Shown one piece after another: positions 24,921-34,167 of a stretch of DNA of 56,721 nt (position 1 is its first letter; every line of letters begins with the position of its first letter). Source of the DNA: Lachnospiraceae bacterium (GTDB lineage: Bacteria > Bacillota > Clostridia > Lachnospirales > Lachnospiraceae); the NCBI GenBank assembly GCA_022793065.1, contig JAAWCE010000019.1, positions 1 through 56,721 of the forward strand, given 5' to 3'. A model generated the notes under the pieces. That model made no database searches. It saw only the letters and a list, made by a program, of their open reading frames with translations, and was not told the DNA's origin. The translations under genes were made by a program, and so were the position numbers.

Positions 24921-25683
24921 CAAGGGCGGAAGTGGTAAGACGACAAGCTGTGCCAATGTGGGATATTCATTGTCCACGCTTGGCAAAAAAGTACTTTTGG
25001 TTGACGGCGATATGCAGCTTAACTTGTCTCTCTCTTTTTTTCCGGAGGAGACAATATTGGAATTGGCTGCCGGAGAAAAAAATTTATACAATGCCATAAA
25101 AAAGGAAGACGATTTATGGGATTATGTTGTGCATACGCCTTACGAGAATTTGGATTTGATTCCTTCTTCCACACTTATGAGCGGGATTGAATATGAACTG
25201 TTTGCAAAATGGCAGAGGGAATTGATCTTATCCAGAGGTTTAGAGAAGATCAAAGAAAGTGGAGAGTATGATTATATTTTGATTGATGCACCGCCTACGT
25301 TGGGAGGCTGGGTCATGAATATCTTATGCGCTTCCGACTTTGTAATGATTCCTGTGGAAGCAAGCCCCTGGGGATTATTTGGCGTGGCGAATATGTTTGA
25401 ATTTCTGGAAAGTGTGAAAAGACTGGCGCCTAAATTAATTCTTTTGGGAGTAGTGATTACCAAGCTGGATGCCAGAAAAAATTATGGCAGGCAAACGTTA
25501 GAGGTTTTGCATGAATATCAGGAAGTGACCGTTTTTGACACAGTCATTCGTGTTGACAGTGAGATTGAATGGGCGCAGGATAATTCCAAACCTGTTATGG
25601 TACATAAAAAAAATGCCAGAAGTGCGGGGGAATATCTGGAGTTGGCAAAGGAGGTAGAGGAAAATGTCCGTAGGAGCAGGTAG
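24880..25683 (+). CDS. ParA/MinD-family ATPase, candidate microcompartment-positioning McdA-like protein
   Basis: The 267-residue ParA-type ATPase has the deviant Walker A NKGGSGKTT (Lys15 signature, Lys20), the switch VDGD (Asp42, Asp44) and Walker B YILIDAPP. It lacks the N-terminal HTH of plasmid ParA and the C-terminal membrane helix of MinD. Such ATPases bind nucleoid DNA and position cargo. The gene overlaps the last BMC-operon regulator by 41 bases, and its own end is overlapped by 20 bases by the disordered-protein gene. No parB or parS is visible. Together this suggests a partner pair like carboxysome McdA/McdB. ATG codons at 24880 and 24892 are both possible. A host chromosome-segregation Soj role is less likely given the position. 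Confidence 0.85.
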   Translation: MEKKMTKTIAFANNKGGSGKTTSCANVGYSLSTLGKKVLLVDGDMQLNLSLSFFPEETILELAAGEKNLYNAIKKEDDLWDYVVHTPYENLDLIPSSTLMSGIEYELFAKWQRELILSRGLEKIKESGEYDYILIDAPPTLGGWVMNILCASDFVMIPVEASPWGLFGVANMFEFLESVKRLAPKLILLGVVITKLDARKNYGRQTLEVLHEYQEVTVFDTVIRVDSEIEWAQDNSKPVMVHKKNARSAGEYLELAKEVEENVRRSR

Positions 25684-26362
25684 CATCAAGAGAGCGGCAA
25701 ACGCGGTGAACACTGCAAATGCTGCAAACGCGGGTGGTGTGGCCAATGTGGCAGGCGCGGAGAATAAAGAGCTGGAAAATATGGGAGAAGTTACCACAAG
25801 GGCGGAATCAATTATTCAAAAAGCTGAGAGTAGGCTTGCAGCCAGAAAAGCAGCGGAGGGCAAACCTGTTGGTCAGAGAGGTTCTGCGTCTATGACAGGA
25901 AAGGCCCAGAACGTAAACAGAGTCACATCAGGAAGAGGGCAGACAGAGACAAAGACAGGTGTTGGGGAGAGAAATCAGACAAAGACAGGCGCTGCAGAAA
26001 AAAAACAGACAGAGGTAAAAGAGAGTGCTGCGGAGAAAAGTCAGACAGAGGTAAAAGATGGCGCTATGGAGAAAAGCCAGACAGAGGCAAATCCAGACAC
26101 CATGGGCAAGGGACAAGAGGAGACAAATTCCAATGTAACTGAAGATGCAGTAGAAAAAACGGAGACGACAGCACAGACTGTTACAGAGGATACAGAAGAG
26201 ACGGCTGATACAGCAGAAAATGAACAAGCAATAGAAACGGCGGAAAAAGAGATGGGAGCGGAGGATGAAAGTGTCTTAAGTGCGCAGAATTCTGAAAACA
26301 TTCAAAATAGAGGCTGTATTATATACGGAATTGGACAGGAGCTGCCCGTATATCTTTTATGA
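25664..26362 (+). CDS. low-complexity disordered protein, candidate McdB-like adaptor
   Basis: I do not recognise a family. The 232 residues are almost free of hydrophobic core. Residues 1-35 are Ala/Asn/Gly-rich with a basic SIKRAA. Residues 42-66 form a likely charged helix. Residues 91-151 hold six repeats of 10-12 residues around QTEVK (Gln93, 105, 115, 127, 139 and 151). Residues 152-205 are strongly acidic and Thr-rich. The end, NRGCIIYGIGQELPVYLL, is suddenly hydrophobic. It has a good GGAGG site and overlaps the ParA gene. A basic N-terminus fits ParA ATPase stimulation, and the hydrophobic tail could dock on the shell. The McdB-like role is inference. Confidence 0.6.
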   Translation: MSVGAGSIKRAANAVNTANAANAGGVANVAGAENKELENMGEVTTRAESIIQKAESRLAARKAAEGKPVGQRGSASMTGKAQNVNRVTSGRGQTETKTGVGERNQTKTGAAEKKQTEVKESAAEKSQTEVKDGAMEKSQTEANPDTMGKGQEETNSNVTEDAVEKTETTAQTVTEDTEETADTAENEQAIETAEKEMGAEDESVLSAQNSENIQNRGCIIYGIGQELPVYLL

Positions 26363-26463
26363 TCAGGATTTTTCGTGGTTAAAAGTAAGTTCATTGGAAG
26401 AATGTCAGGTGTACAAATCATTGTAAATATATATTATTATAAATTAAGAATGGGGTGAAAGCG

Positions 26464-26901
26464 ATGGAATTAGAGGTGTTAAGAAAGGATATGATGGCTG
26501 CCATGAAGGCCAGGGACAAGGAGCGTAAAGATGCGCTTTCTTCGCTTGTATCCGCAGTAAAAAAGGCTGCAATTGACGGCGGCTGCAGGGAGGATGTTCC
26601 TGCAGGATTAGTAGACAGGGTGATTATGAAAGAGTTGAAGACTGTACAGGAACAGTTGGATACTTGTCCGGCGGGAAGAGAAGAATTGCGGGCGGAGTAT
26701 CAGAAACGCTATGATGTAATTGCGGAATACGCACCTCAAATGATGACACCTGAAGAAGTGAAGAATTATATTGAAAATAATTTTGCCGAATTGATCGCGA
26801 CAAAGAATAAAGGGCAGATTATGAAGGCAGTTATGGCCGATTTAAAAGAAAAAGCAGACGGTAAGGTAATCAATGACACAGTGACGGCATTATGTAAATA
26901 G
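26464..26901 (+). CDS. YqeY-like protein (GatB/YqeY domain)
   Basis: The 145-residue all-helical protein matches the YqeY family throughout: MKARDKERKDALSSLVSAVKKA, then VIMKELKTVQEQLD, then EEVKNYIEN and the strongly conserved NKGQIMKAVMADLKEKADGKVINDTV. The domain resembles the tRNA-binding tail of GatB, but the function of free YqeY is unsettled. I use the ATG at 26464; a GTG nine bases upstream is also in frame. A paralogous domain occurs in the fusion protein at 34847. Confidence 0.88.
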   Translation: MELEVLRKDMMAAMKARDKERKDALSSLVSAVKKAAIDGGCREDVPAGLVDRVIMKELKTVQEQLDTCPAGREELRAEYQKRYDVIAEYAPQMMTPEEVKNYIENNFAELIATKNKGQIMKAVMADLKEKADGKVINDTVTALCK

Positions 26902-26963
26902 AGTATGCTGCTTTGCTATATGACGGAATGTCACTGAGACAGTGTACCAGATATGGTGGAAAA

Positions 26964-26991
26964 GGAAGGTGGAGCTTATGCTTCACCTTCC
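26964..26991 (+). terminator. strong 12-bp hairpin after yqeY
   Basis: GGAAGGTGGAGC (26964-26975) pairs with GCTTCACCTTCC (26980-26991) around a TTAT loop. The bases after it are not a T-run, so it may be a partial terminator or an mRNA-protecting hairpin. Confidence 0.55.
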
Positions 26992-27018
26992 TCTATACCT
27001 TAAGGGAAAGGGAATAAG

Positions 27019-28011
27019 ATGAATGGCAGAAAGGCTATATATGATTATATAAAGGAGGCCCTGGATGATCAAGGAAATTTACCGGAAGATTTTTCTCTGC
27101 CGGAGGAGAACGAGAAATCCGAAGAAAATATGAATGGACTGAAATTTGCACCAGGTGCTATGGACGGCATTATTTTATATCATTTTGGGCCGTCATCGGA
27201 CAAGGATAATGAAGAACGTATTTTGTTAAAAGAAGCCATTGAAACAGCAGCAAATGGATCGGAGGAAGAAGCTTTTGATAAAATAGAGGAATATGCGAAA
27301 AAGGCACATGCTATTTCTGATATGGATGTATTGGTGAACCACATTATAAAGCATCAAAGTGTATATGCGCCGGATAAAATTTTCAAGTTTGCATGCAGGC
27401 TTATTACCATGGGAACCAGGGTTGAGGCGGTAAAAATCGGCATGGGAATTCTGGAACTGTTTCGTACCAATGAGATGCCAAAAGTAAAAGACACGATTCG
27501 TATGCTTTCCCAATATGATGAATTTGCACTTTTTGGCTGTTTCCTCATTTTATCAGGCTGGGACAACAGGGACGAAGAGTTATTGGAAATAGCCAAGAAA
27601 AATCATGGTTGGGGCAGGATTCATGCGGTGGCAAGAATTGCACCCGCATCAGAGGAAATCAAAGAATGGCTTCTGATACATGGAGTTCATAATGGAATTT
27701 TATCCAATTATTCCGCTATGGCTTGCTTTCATAAAGCGGATGTGAGAAATTTGTTGGAACAGTCTCTGACTGCGGAACAACTGGAAGGGTGTACGGATAT
27801 TATAGAGGCGCTGATGGGTGAACAGCCCATGTCCGGAATATCCGAACTGGATGACGGAGAGGAGATCCTTTTAAAATATCTTGCCATATTGGATCATACA
27901 AATGACATTACGGACAGACAGAAGGAAGTTATAGAAAAAATTCGAGAGTATGGTATGGAATACTTTGAAGCGGATTCAAAATTGAATCAATATTTTAAGG
28001 GAGAAATATAA
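27019..28011 (+). CDS. unknown acidic helical protein
   Basis: I do not recognise this 330-residue protein. It is soluble, acidic and predicted largely alpha-helical, with HEAT-like two-helix stretches (for example EAFDKIEEYAKKAHA, and GRIHAVARIAPASEEIKEWLL). There is no signal peptide or catalytic motif. A GGGAAAGGG precedes the ATG. It is followed after 30 bases by the HD-domain gene and then by a DUF4132 protein that also carries HEAT-like repeats. The three may work together, but nothing in the sequence gives the activity. Confidence 0.6.
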   Translation: MNGRKAIYDYIKEALDDQGNLPEDFSLPEENEKSEENMNGLKFAPGAMDGIILYHFGPSSDKDNEERILLKEAIETAANGSEEEAFDKIEEYAKKAHAISDMDVLVNHIIKHQSVYAPDKIFKFACRLITMGTRVEAVKIGMGILELFRTNEMPKVKDTIRMLSQYDEFALFGCFLILSGWDNRDEELLEIAKKNHGWGRIHAVARIAPASEEIKEWLLIHGVHNGILSNYSAMACFHKADVRNLLEQSLTAEQLEGCTDIIEALMGEQPMSGISELDDGEEILLKYLAILDHTNDITDRQKEVIEKIREYGMEYFEADSKLNQYFKGEI

Positions 28012-28041
28012 GATTGGTATGCGTGCAAGAGGGGTATCATA

Positions 28042-28815
28042 ATGGAATTAAATTGTTCGGAAGCTGCCGGCAGATTTGCTTCTTATGTTAAGTCTTATAA
28101 TGTGAATGATGAGAAAGTGCGTCTTAAAATAGAACATACTTATAAAGTAGCCGAGCTTTGCCGCAAGATAGCGGAATCCGAAAAGCTTTCATCGGAGGAT
28201 GCGGATCTGGCGTGGCTGACTGGGCTTTTACACGATATCGGACGGTTTGAACAGCTTCGCCGTTTTGGTACTTTTATAGATGCACAGTCCATTGACCATG
28301 CTTCCTTTGGAGCGGATTTATTGTTTCAGGAGGGATTGATACGGGAATTTGTCAAGGATAATTGCAATGATACTTTAATAGAAAACGTGTTACGAACCCA
28401 TAGTCTGTTTAGACTGCCACCCGAATTTGACGAAAGGACGCTTATGTTCTGTCATATATTGAGAGATGCGGATAAGGTAGATATTATGCGCGTAAATGTG
28501 GAAACGCCCCTTGAGGAAATATATAATGTCACCACAGAGCGTCTTCGCAGGGACGAAATTTCCCCAAAGGTGTTTGATAGTTTCCGGGAAGAACATGCAA
28601 CTTTTCGGGAGTATTGTCAGTCAGCGTTGGATTACCTGGCTTCGCATATTTCTCTTGTATATGAATTGGTATATCCATACAGCATATATGAGGCGTATCA
28701 TCAAGGGTTTTTACAAAAAATGATGGATTTTGAATCAGAGAATCCCCATACAAAAAAACAAGTGCAGGAAATAAAAGAGAGGGTGGGAGCATATCTGGAG
28801 CGAAAGCTGGCGTGA
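28042..28815 (+). CDS. HD-domain phosphohydrolase
   Basis: The 257-residue protein has the HD metal-binding motif: His in EHTYKVAELC, His-Asp in TGLLHDIGR, and a distal Asp in RDADKVDI, with HASFGADLL between. HD proteins hydrolyse nucleotide or other phosphate esters. No GYP motif is seen, so a cyclic-di-GMP role is not supported. GAGGGG in the leader serves as ribosome site. It lies between an unknown helical protein and DUF4132. Confidence 0.85.
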   Translation: MELNCSEAAGRFASYVKSYNVNDEKVRLKIEHTYKVAELCRKIAESEKLSSEDADLAWLTGLLHDIGRFEQLRRFGTFIDAQSIDHASFGADLLFQEGLIREFVKDNCNDTLIENVLRTHSLFRLPPEFDERTLMFCHILRDADKVDIMRVNVETPLEEIYNVTTERLRRDEISPKVFDSFREEHATFREYCQSALDYLASHISLVYELVYPYSIYEAYHQGFLQKMMDFESENPHTKKQVQEIKERVGAYLERKLA

Positions 28816-28900
28816 AAACAAAGGAATATGACTTTCTTATAGGGGATAAGTTTGTAAGTTATTTTAGTTTGTCTGAAATGATAATGGCGGGAGATATAAT

Positions 28901-31900
28901 ATGATTGTAAAGGATACAGTGGAAGAGGAAATTCGTCAGGTTTTTATGAATGGTATGGGTCTGATACAGATAAATTTGCAGATTGGGGAACAATATCTGG
29001 ACATGAATTTTGAGGAAGAGCCGGAACTTCTTGAAAAAGTGATAACACAGAATTTAAAAAAATATTTCCTTCATGGAAGGGTTCACTATCTGGAATGGCT
29101 GCGGAAGAAGAAGCGGAATGAGGAACTGGCGCGATATGTACGTTTTATAGTAGCAGTGGGCGGAAGTACGGCATGGAAGGTTTTGTTGGAAAATGAGAGT
29201 GATTTCAAAATTTTGGAAACGCTGCTTTCTCTTAATGTAGGAGAACATGGGGCGGAGCAGAATATGGCCGTGAAGGCTGGTTTTTGTGCCCAATGTTCCA
29301 AGGAGATAAAAAAATTATCTCAGTCGGGCAAAGATGACCCGGAGGTTTTTCTGCGGGCGTTTGTATATTGTCGTGACAGCGAAGGAGATGCCGCCACCGG
29401 AAAAATCAGTCATGCTAAGATGCTGCTTGCCGCTATGTATTTGCATTGGATACCCGCGGGAGCGGCCCCGGATATAACAACATATTTGGAAAAGAGCATG
29501 ATTGCTTCCTTAACAGAGGTCATGGCGTTTGAGCCCGGTGAACTTTCGGAACTGCGAAATTATGCCAAAACAGCGGGAAAGGATTCAGTGTTTCCTCAGA
29601 AGATCCTATCTATCTACAGTCAAAGGAAAGGGAGAGGATTATCCGGCTTTCTTGCAACCTGCGCTTTTCTTGCCCTGGAACATTCCATACGTTTTGAGAT
29701 AATGCTTCGTTTGATGGTTGCGGTGGATTACAGATTTTCAGGGGAAAATGCTGCGTTGGACGCTTGCAGACAAAGTGTGGAAGAAGACTGGTTTCAAATT
29801 CATATGGAAGAGATAGAGGAGATGCTGCCCATAGAGGAAGACAAGTATATTCGTTGGGGATTGCACACAGGCTGCAAGGAGGTTGTGGCCCGTATGGCGG
29901 TAAAGCGTCCGAACATAGTGAAAGCTGCGGCGGATATGCTGGTATCGGAAAAATATAGGGATTTGATGGAAATCGTTCAAGATGCCAATCCGGCGCTTTA
30001 TGAAGAAATGAAAACTTCTTATCAGAAAATGTTGTGCAATAAAATTGTTCAGGAAATGTTGAATCGGTATTATTCAGGCAAATTGGAGGCAAAAAAATTT
30101 CTGATGGGGGAATGTTCGGCGGAAACATTAATTCCTTTTGTGGAAAATTGGAAATACTATTACCCTGATAAGGAATATTATCGGAAGATAGAATGTTTGA
30201 AAGAAATCGGAGAAGTTTCCATATACCGCCGTGCTTTGATAATCGAGGCTTTAAAAAATGAAACATGGTATTTTGAGTTATTTCAGGTATCTTTGGGAAC
30301 AAATGATGCTGAATCGCCAAAAGAAGTTTCAGCCTCCGCTGCAAATGACAATTTATTGTATCACAGAGAACAAATAGAAAGAATACTTCGACTTACAGAG
30401 GAAGAGGGGCTTTCTATACAGATGCAGACAGGCATCTTTGGGGGGCTTTGTGAGAATGTTGAAAACAAGAAAAGAAAAACGGAATTATTGCTTCTGTGTG
30501 TGGAGGTATTTTGGGAGAAATTGCAGAATCAGAAAAATGACTGGTTTCATGATATGAAAGAAGCAGTTTTGGAGGGAAATTACGCAGTCAGGATTTTCTG
30601 CTTTAGAGTGTTGGAGAAATTTGGATACGGGCAATTTAAAGAAATTTTTCTGTCCTGTGCGGGAGATGATTCAAAGTATGTGCGGAAATTACTTTTGGAA
30701 ATCTGTGTAAAAAACAGGGAATGGGAACCAGAAATTTTGGCGCTGCTGAAGGACAAAAAGCCAAAGATAAGAGAGTTTGCCATTTTGGTATTGGAAGAAT
30801 GGGGGCAGCCTTCTTACCTTGAGGAAGTCAATAAGGCATTGGAACGGGAAAAAAACAAAAAATTAGTGGGATTGCTTCAGGAATTGGCGGAAGAGTTGAA
30901 GGCAGAAGAGGATGGAAATTCTTCGGCAAATTCCGGACGGAAGGAAGAAAGACTTGCAGTGAGCATTTTCAAAGGAGCCAGAAAGCGTAAGGTGGAATGG
31001 GCGGAGCAGGAGCCATTTCCGGAAGTGCACCGAAAGGACGGCGAAGCTGTCTCTGCAGAATATATGCTGGCCATTCTGGCGGCTTATGCGGACATGGAAA
31101 TGTGCGGCATAAATCAGGATGCGGCAAAGTTGGCGGCGCCGCTAAAACAGGAAGAACTTGCAGCATATATGCACACTTTATATGACGCATGGCTGAATGG
31201 GGGCGCGGAGGCGAAAAAGCGTTGGGTGCTGTATGCAGCTTCGATTCACGGAGGCGCTGCACTGATTCCTGTTTTATATCATCAGATAAAAGAATGGGCA
31301 GAACATTCCAGGGGAGCCATAGCGGCGGAAGCCGTAAAGGCTTTGGCACTGAACGGCAGTTCTGAGGCATTGGTGCTGGTTGATCAGATGTCCAGGAAAT
31401 TTAAATTTCGCCAGATAAAAAATGCGGCGGGAGAGGCGCTTGCTTATGCGGCGTCGGAGTTGGGAATCGACCGTGAAACGTTAGAAGACAGGCTTGTACC
31501 GGATATGGGATTTGAGGAAGATATGCAGAGAACCTTTGATTATGGCAGCCGACAATTTACGGTTCGCCTGACTTCGACGCTGGAGCCGGAAATATATGAC
31601 CATACCGGAAAAAGGCTGAAAAACCTTCCATCTCCTGGCAAACAGGATGATGCTGAAAAGGCAAATCAGGCGGCGGATGCGTTTAAGCAGATGAAAAAGC
31701 AGTTGAAGATTGTGGTGCAGACACAGAAATTGAGGCTGGAGCAGGCACTGAGTATGGCGCGTTTCTGGAAGATTACCGATTGGAAGCGATTGTTTGTCAA
31801 TAATCCCATTATGCACCAATTTGCAATAGGATTGATATGGGGAACGTATGAGGGAGATATATTAAAAGAAACGTTCAGATATATGGAAGATGGCAGTTTT

Positions 31901-32449
31901 AATACTGTGGACGAAGAAGAGTATAGTTTGCCGGAGAATTCCAGTGAGACGCTGCAGATAGGTCTGGTACATCCGCTGGAATTGTCAAAGGATATACTTT
32001 CGGCATGGCAGAGCCAGCTTTCCGATTACGAAATAATACAGCCATTTGAGCAGATCAACCGTCCGGTTTATGAGGCTTTGGAAGAAGAGGGAAATTTGCC
32101 TGTATGTGTCCGGTTTGACGGGAAAGAATTGAACGGATTGTCGCTTTCAGGTAAACTGTTGAAGGCAGGATGGTATCGCGGAGAAGTTTTGGATGGGGGA
32201 TTTTTTCAAAATTATTACCACAATGACGGCAATATGGGTGCAGAACTTACTTTTTCAGGCAGTTCCATAGGGATTGAAAACGATGATGTAACGATATATA
32301 AATTATATTTTTACAGAATGAACAATGTGACGCAGTATGCGCCCAAGGATGTTATTTTTGCCGAGGAAAACAAATGTAGTATCAAGGATGTGAATCCCAG
32401 ATACTATAGTGAAATTGTGTTACAGATTGCAAGCGTGGTAGAATGTTGA
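28901..32449 (+). CDS. DUF4132-domain giant protein with HEAT-like repeats
   Basis: The 1182-residue soluble protein has helical, HEAT-like repeats across its middle (about 550-680, for example GNYAVRIFCFRVLEKFG and KPKIREFAILVLEEWG) and again at about 790-850. A C-terminal DUF4132 region (about 900-1100) contains the family pattern ARFWKITDWKRLF, IMHQFAIGLIWG, and LVHPLELS. The family includes E. coli YehI/MolR, whose biochemical role is unresolved. There is no membrane segment or obvious catalytic motif. A perfect 21-base palindrome covers its stop codon. Confidence 0.82.
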   Translation: MIVKDTVEEEIRQVFMNGMGLIQINLQIGEQYLDMNFEEEPELLEKVITQNLKKYFLHGRVHYLEWLRKKKRNEELARYVRFIVAVGGSTAWKVLLENESDFKILETLLSLNVGEHGAEQNMAVKAGFCAQCSKEIKKLSQSGKDDPEVFLRAFVYCRDSEGDAATGKISHAKMLLAAMYLHWIPAGAAPDITTYLEKSMIASLTEVMAFEPGELSELRNYAKTAGKDSVFPQKILSIYSQRKGRGLSGFLATCAFLALEHSIRFEIMLRLMVAVDYRFSGENAALDACRQSVEEDWFQIHMEEIEEMLPIEEDKYIRWGLHTGCKEVVARMAVKRPNIVKAAADMLVSEKYRDLMEIVQDANPALYEEMKTSYQKMLCNKIVQEMLNRYYSGKLEAKKFLMGECSAETLIPFVENWKYYYPDKEYYRKIECLKEIGEVSIYRRALIIEALKNETWYFELFQVSLGTNDAESPKEVSASAANDNLLYHREQIERILRLTEEEGLSIQMQTGIFGGLCENVENKKRKTELLLLCVEVFWEKLQNQKNDWFHDMKEAVLEGNYAVRIFCFRVLEKFGYGQFKEIFLSCAGDDSKYVRKLLLEICVKNREWEPEILALLKDKKPKIREFAILVLEEWGQPSYLEEVNKALEREKNKKLVGLLQELAEELKAEEDGNSSANSGRKEERLAVSIFKGARKRKVEWAEQEPFPEVHRKDGEAVSAEYMLAILAAYADMEMCGINQDAAKLAAPLKQEELAAYMHTLYDAWLNGGAEAKKRWVLYAASIHGGAALIPVLYHQIKEWAEHSRGAIAAEAVKALALNGSSEALVLVDQMSRKFKFRQIKNAAGEALAYAASELGIDRETLEDRLVPDMGFEEDMQRTFDYGSRQFTVRLTSTLEPEIYDHTGKRLKNLPSPGKQDDAEKANQAADAFKQMKKQLKIVVQTQKLRLEQALSMARFWKITDWKRLFVNNPIMHQFAIGLIWGTYEGDILKETFRYMEDGSFNTVDEEEYSLPENSSETLQIGLVHPLELSKDILSAWQSQLSDYEIIQPFEQINRPVYEALEEEGNLPVCVRFDGKELNGLSLSGKLLKAGWYRGEVLDGGFFQNYYHNDGNMGAELTFSGSSIGIENDDVTIYKLYFYRMNNVTQYAPKDVIFAEENKCSIKDVNPRYYSEIVLQIASVVEC

Positions 32450-32465
32450 CACACATTGTGTCAAC
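32445..32465. promoter_or_regulatory. perfect 9-3-9 palindrome over the DUF4132 stop codon
   Basis: GTTGACACA and TGTGTCAAC flank a CAT centre. No T-run follows, so it looks like a protein-binding site (possible operator for the downstream glycosyltransferase gene) or an RNA hairpin at the gene end. Confidence 0.45.
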
Positions 32466-32544
32466 TTCAGATTCCATATGCGCTGAATCATTTCATATCT
32501 GTTTTCATAAGAATAATCCATGAGGGAATGAAGAGGTGACACAG

Positions 32545-34167
32545 ATGATAGATGCCAAAAAAAGTACATCCAATACTGCATATATAATGTTTTGGTCTAT
32601 TTTGATTATGGGAGTGCTGATTCGATGTATTCGCTTTGGCCAGACGCCTTGCGGAGTGAACCAGGATGAGGCTATGGCGGCGGTGGACGCTTGTGCGCTG
32701 TCCGCCTATGGAACGGATCGTTTCGGCATGTTTTTGCCGGTTCATTTTACCGCATGGAGAGTGAGCCAGATGAGCGTACTTTTGTCTTACTGTATGATTC
32801 CCTTTCTGAAACTATTCGGCTTGCAGAGTGCGGCAGTGCGTCTGCCCATGCTGATTGCAAGCTGCGGCGGATTGGTATTCATATACCTGGCTGGTAAAAA
32901 GGTATTTTCTCAGCGGATGGGATTGATTTTTATGGCATTGTGTGCCATCAATCCATGGCATTTTATGCAGAGCAGATGGTCTTTGGACTGCAATCTATTT
33001 CCTCATGTATTTTTGCTGGCATTTTTACTGTTGCTGGAAGGGTTGGAGAAATATAAATATTTATATCTTTCTATGGTATTTTTTGGATTGACGTTTTATT
33101 GTTATGGTGTAGCAGTGTATTCCGTGATTCCTTTTCTGATTGTGTTTGCAGCATGGTGTCTATGGCAGAAGCAGTTGAAATTCAGACAGGTGCTGCTTTG
33201 CATAGGTATCTTTTCGGTGATAGCCCTTCCGGAAATCATAGTAATGGCAATTAATCTCTTTGGCTGGGATACCATTGAGACACCATTTTTTACAATGGCT
33301 CGATTTCCGGAAACAATCAGGGCAAACGATATACTTTTTATGAATTTTTCTTTCGGACAATTGTTTAGAAATATCCGGTCTATGGTATATCAGGTTTTCC
33401 TGCAATTTCCCGATTTGATATTCAATGCGTTACCGGAGTTCGGGCCATTGTATCATATTTCCATTCCTTTCGTGGGAATAGGGATAGGGGCTTTGATACG
33501 GGAGTTCATGAGAGAGAGGGACAAAAAGGTACGGACAAAGTATATGGCCGTGTGGGGCTTTTGGCTCACAGGCATTTGGGTGGGTATTATTACTTTTGAG
33601 GTCAACATTAACAGGATTAATATTATATTTTATCCTATGATAATGCTGTGTGGTTATGGGATAGCATGGGCAATACGGCATGTGAAATGGCGCGGTTTTC
33701 CAGTGAGCCTGGGGGCATTGTATGGGATTTGCGCGGCGTTGTTTCTGGTCAGGTATTTTACTTTCTTTCAGGAGGAAAGTAAGATATATTATAATGATGA
33801 TTTCATCAAGGCGGTTGCCAAAGCGGATTCCATGGAGGAATATGAGCGGCTTTACATCACAGGGAATATGGGATGGCAGTTTAATAGTTTTATGGCGGAG
33901 ATTCTCACCCAATATGGATGCGGGATTGATGCGTTATATTACCAGGAGAAGACGAATGTTACAAATGGAAGAGAGCTTTTGCCCTATTCCAAAAGATATC
34001 ACTTTGGCGATAAAAAGGATTTGGAACAGCATAATTTGATGTCGGAGGAAGGAACTGCTTTGTTCCTGATACATGAGACGGAACTTCCTGAGATGGAATG
34101 CAGCTATGAGATTGTAGAAACACAAGGACAGTATTTGCTTATGGTTCCGAGCAGAGAAAAGCCTTAG
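32545..34167 (+). CDS. GT-C-type membrane glycosyltransferase (ArnT/PMT-like)
   Basis: The protein (540 residues from 32545) has about eleven membrane helices. The first loop carries an acidic NQDEAMAAVDA motif, the place where GT-C transferases hold their catalytic Asp. AINPWHFMQSRWSLDCNLFP and the long C-terminal soluble part are also seen. It would transfer a sugar from a lipid-linked donor outside the membrane. I prefer the ATG at 32545, which has AGAGGTGA in front, over the GTG at 32536. The donor and acceptor are unknown. Confidence 0.75.
   Translation: MIDAKKSTSNTAYIMFWSILIMGVLIRCIRFGQTPCGVNQDEAMAAVDACALSAYGTDRFGMFLPVHFTAWRVSQMSVLLSYCMIPFLKLFGLQSAAVRLPMLIASCGGLVFIYLAGKKVFSQRMGLIFMALCAINPWHFMQSRWSLDCNLFPHVFLLAFLLLLEGLEKYKYLYLSMVFFGLTFYCYGVAVYSVIPFLIVFAAWCLWQKQLKFRQVLLCIGIFSVIALPEIIVMAINLFGWDTIETPFFTMARFPETIRANDILFMNFSFGQLFRNIRSMVYQVFLQFPDLIFNALPEFGPLYHISIPFVGIGIGALIREFMRERDKKVRTKYMAVWGFWLTGIWVGIITFEVNINRINIIFYPMIMLCGYGIAWAIRHVKWRGFPVSLGALYGICAALFLVRYFTFFQEESKIYYNDDFIKAVAKADSMEEYERLYITGNMGWQFNSFMAEILTQYGCGIDALYYQEKTNVTNGRELLPYSKRYHFGDKKDLEQHNLMSEEGTALFLIHETELPEMECSYEIVETQGQYLLMVPSREKP

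Noticed and set aside
24880..25683. Plasmid or chromosome partition locus (parA with parB)
   Set aside because: The following gene has no ParB or HTH domain, no parS-like site is seen, no replication gene is near, and both flanking genes overlap in a BMC context. The positioning idea explains the layout better.
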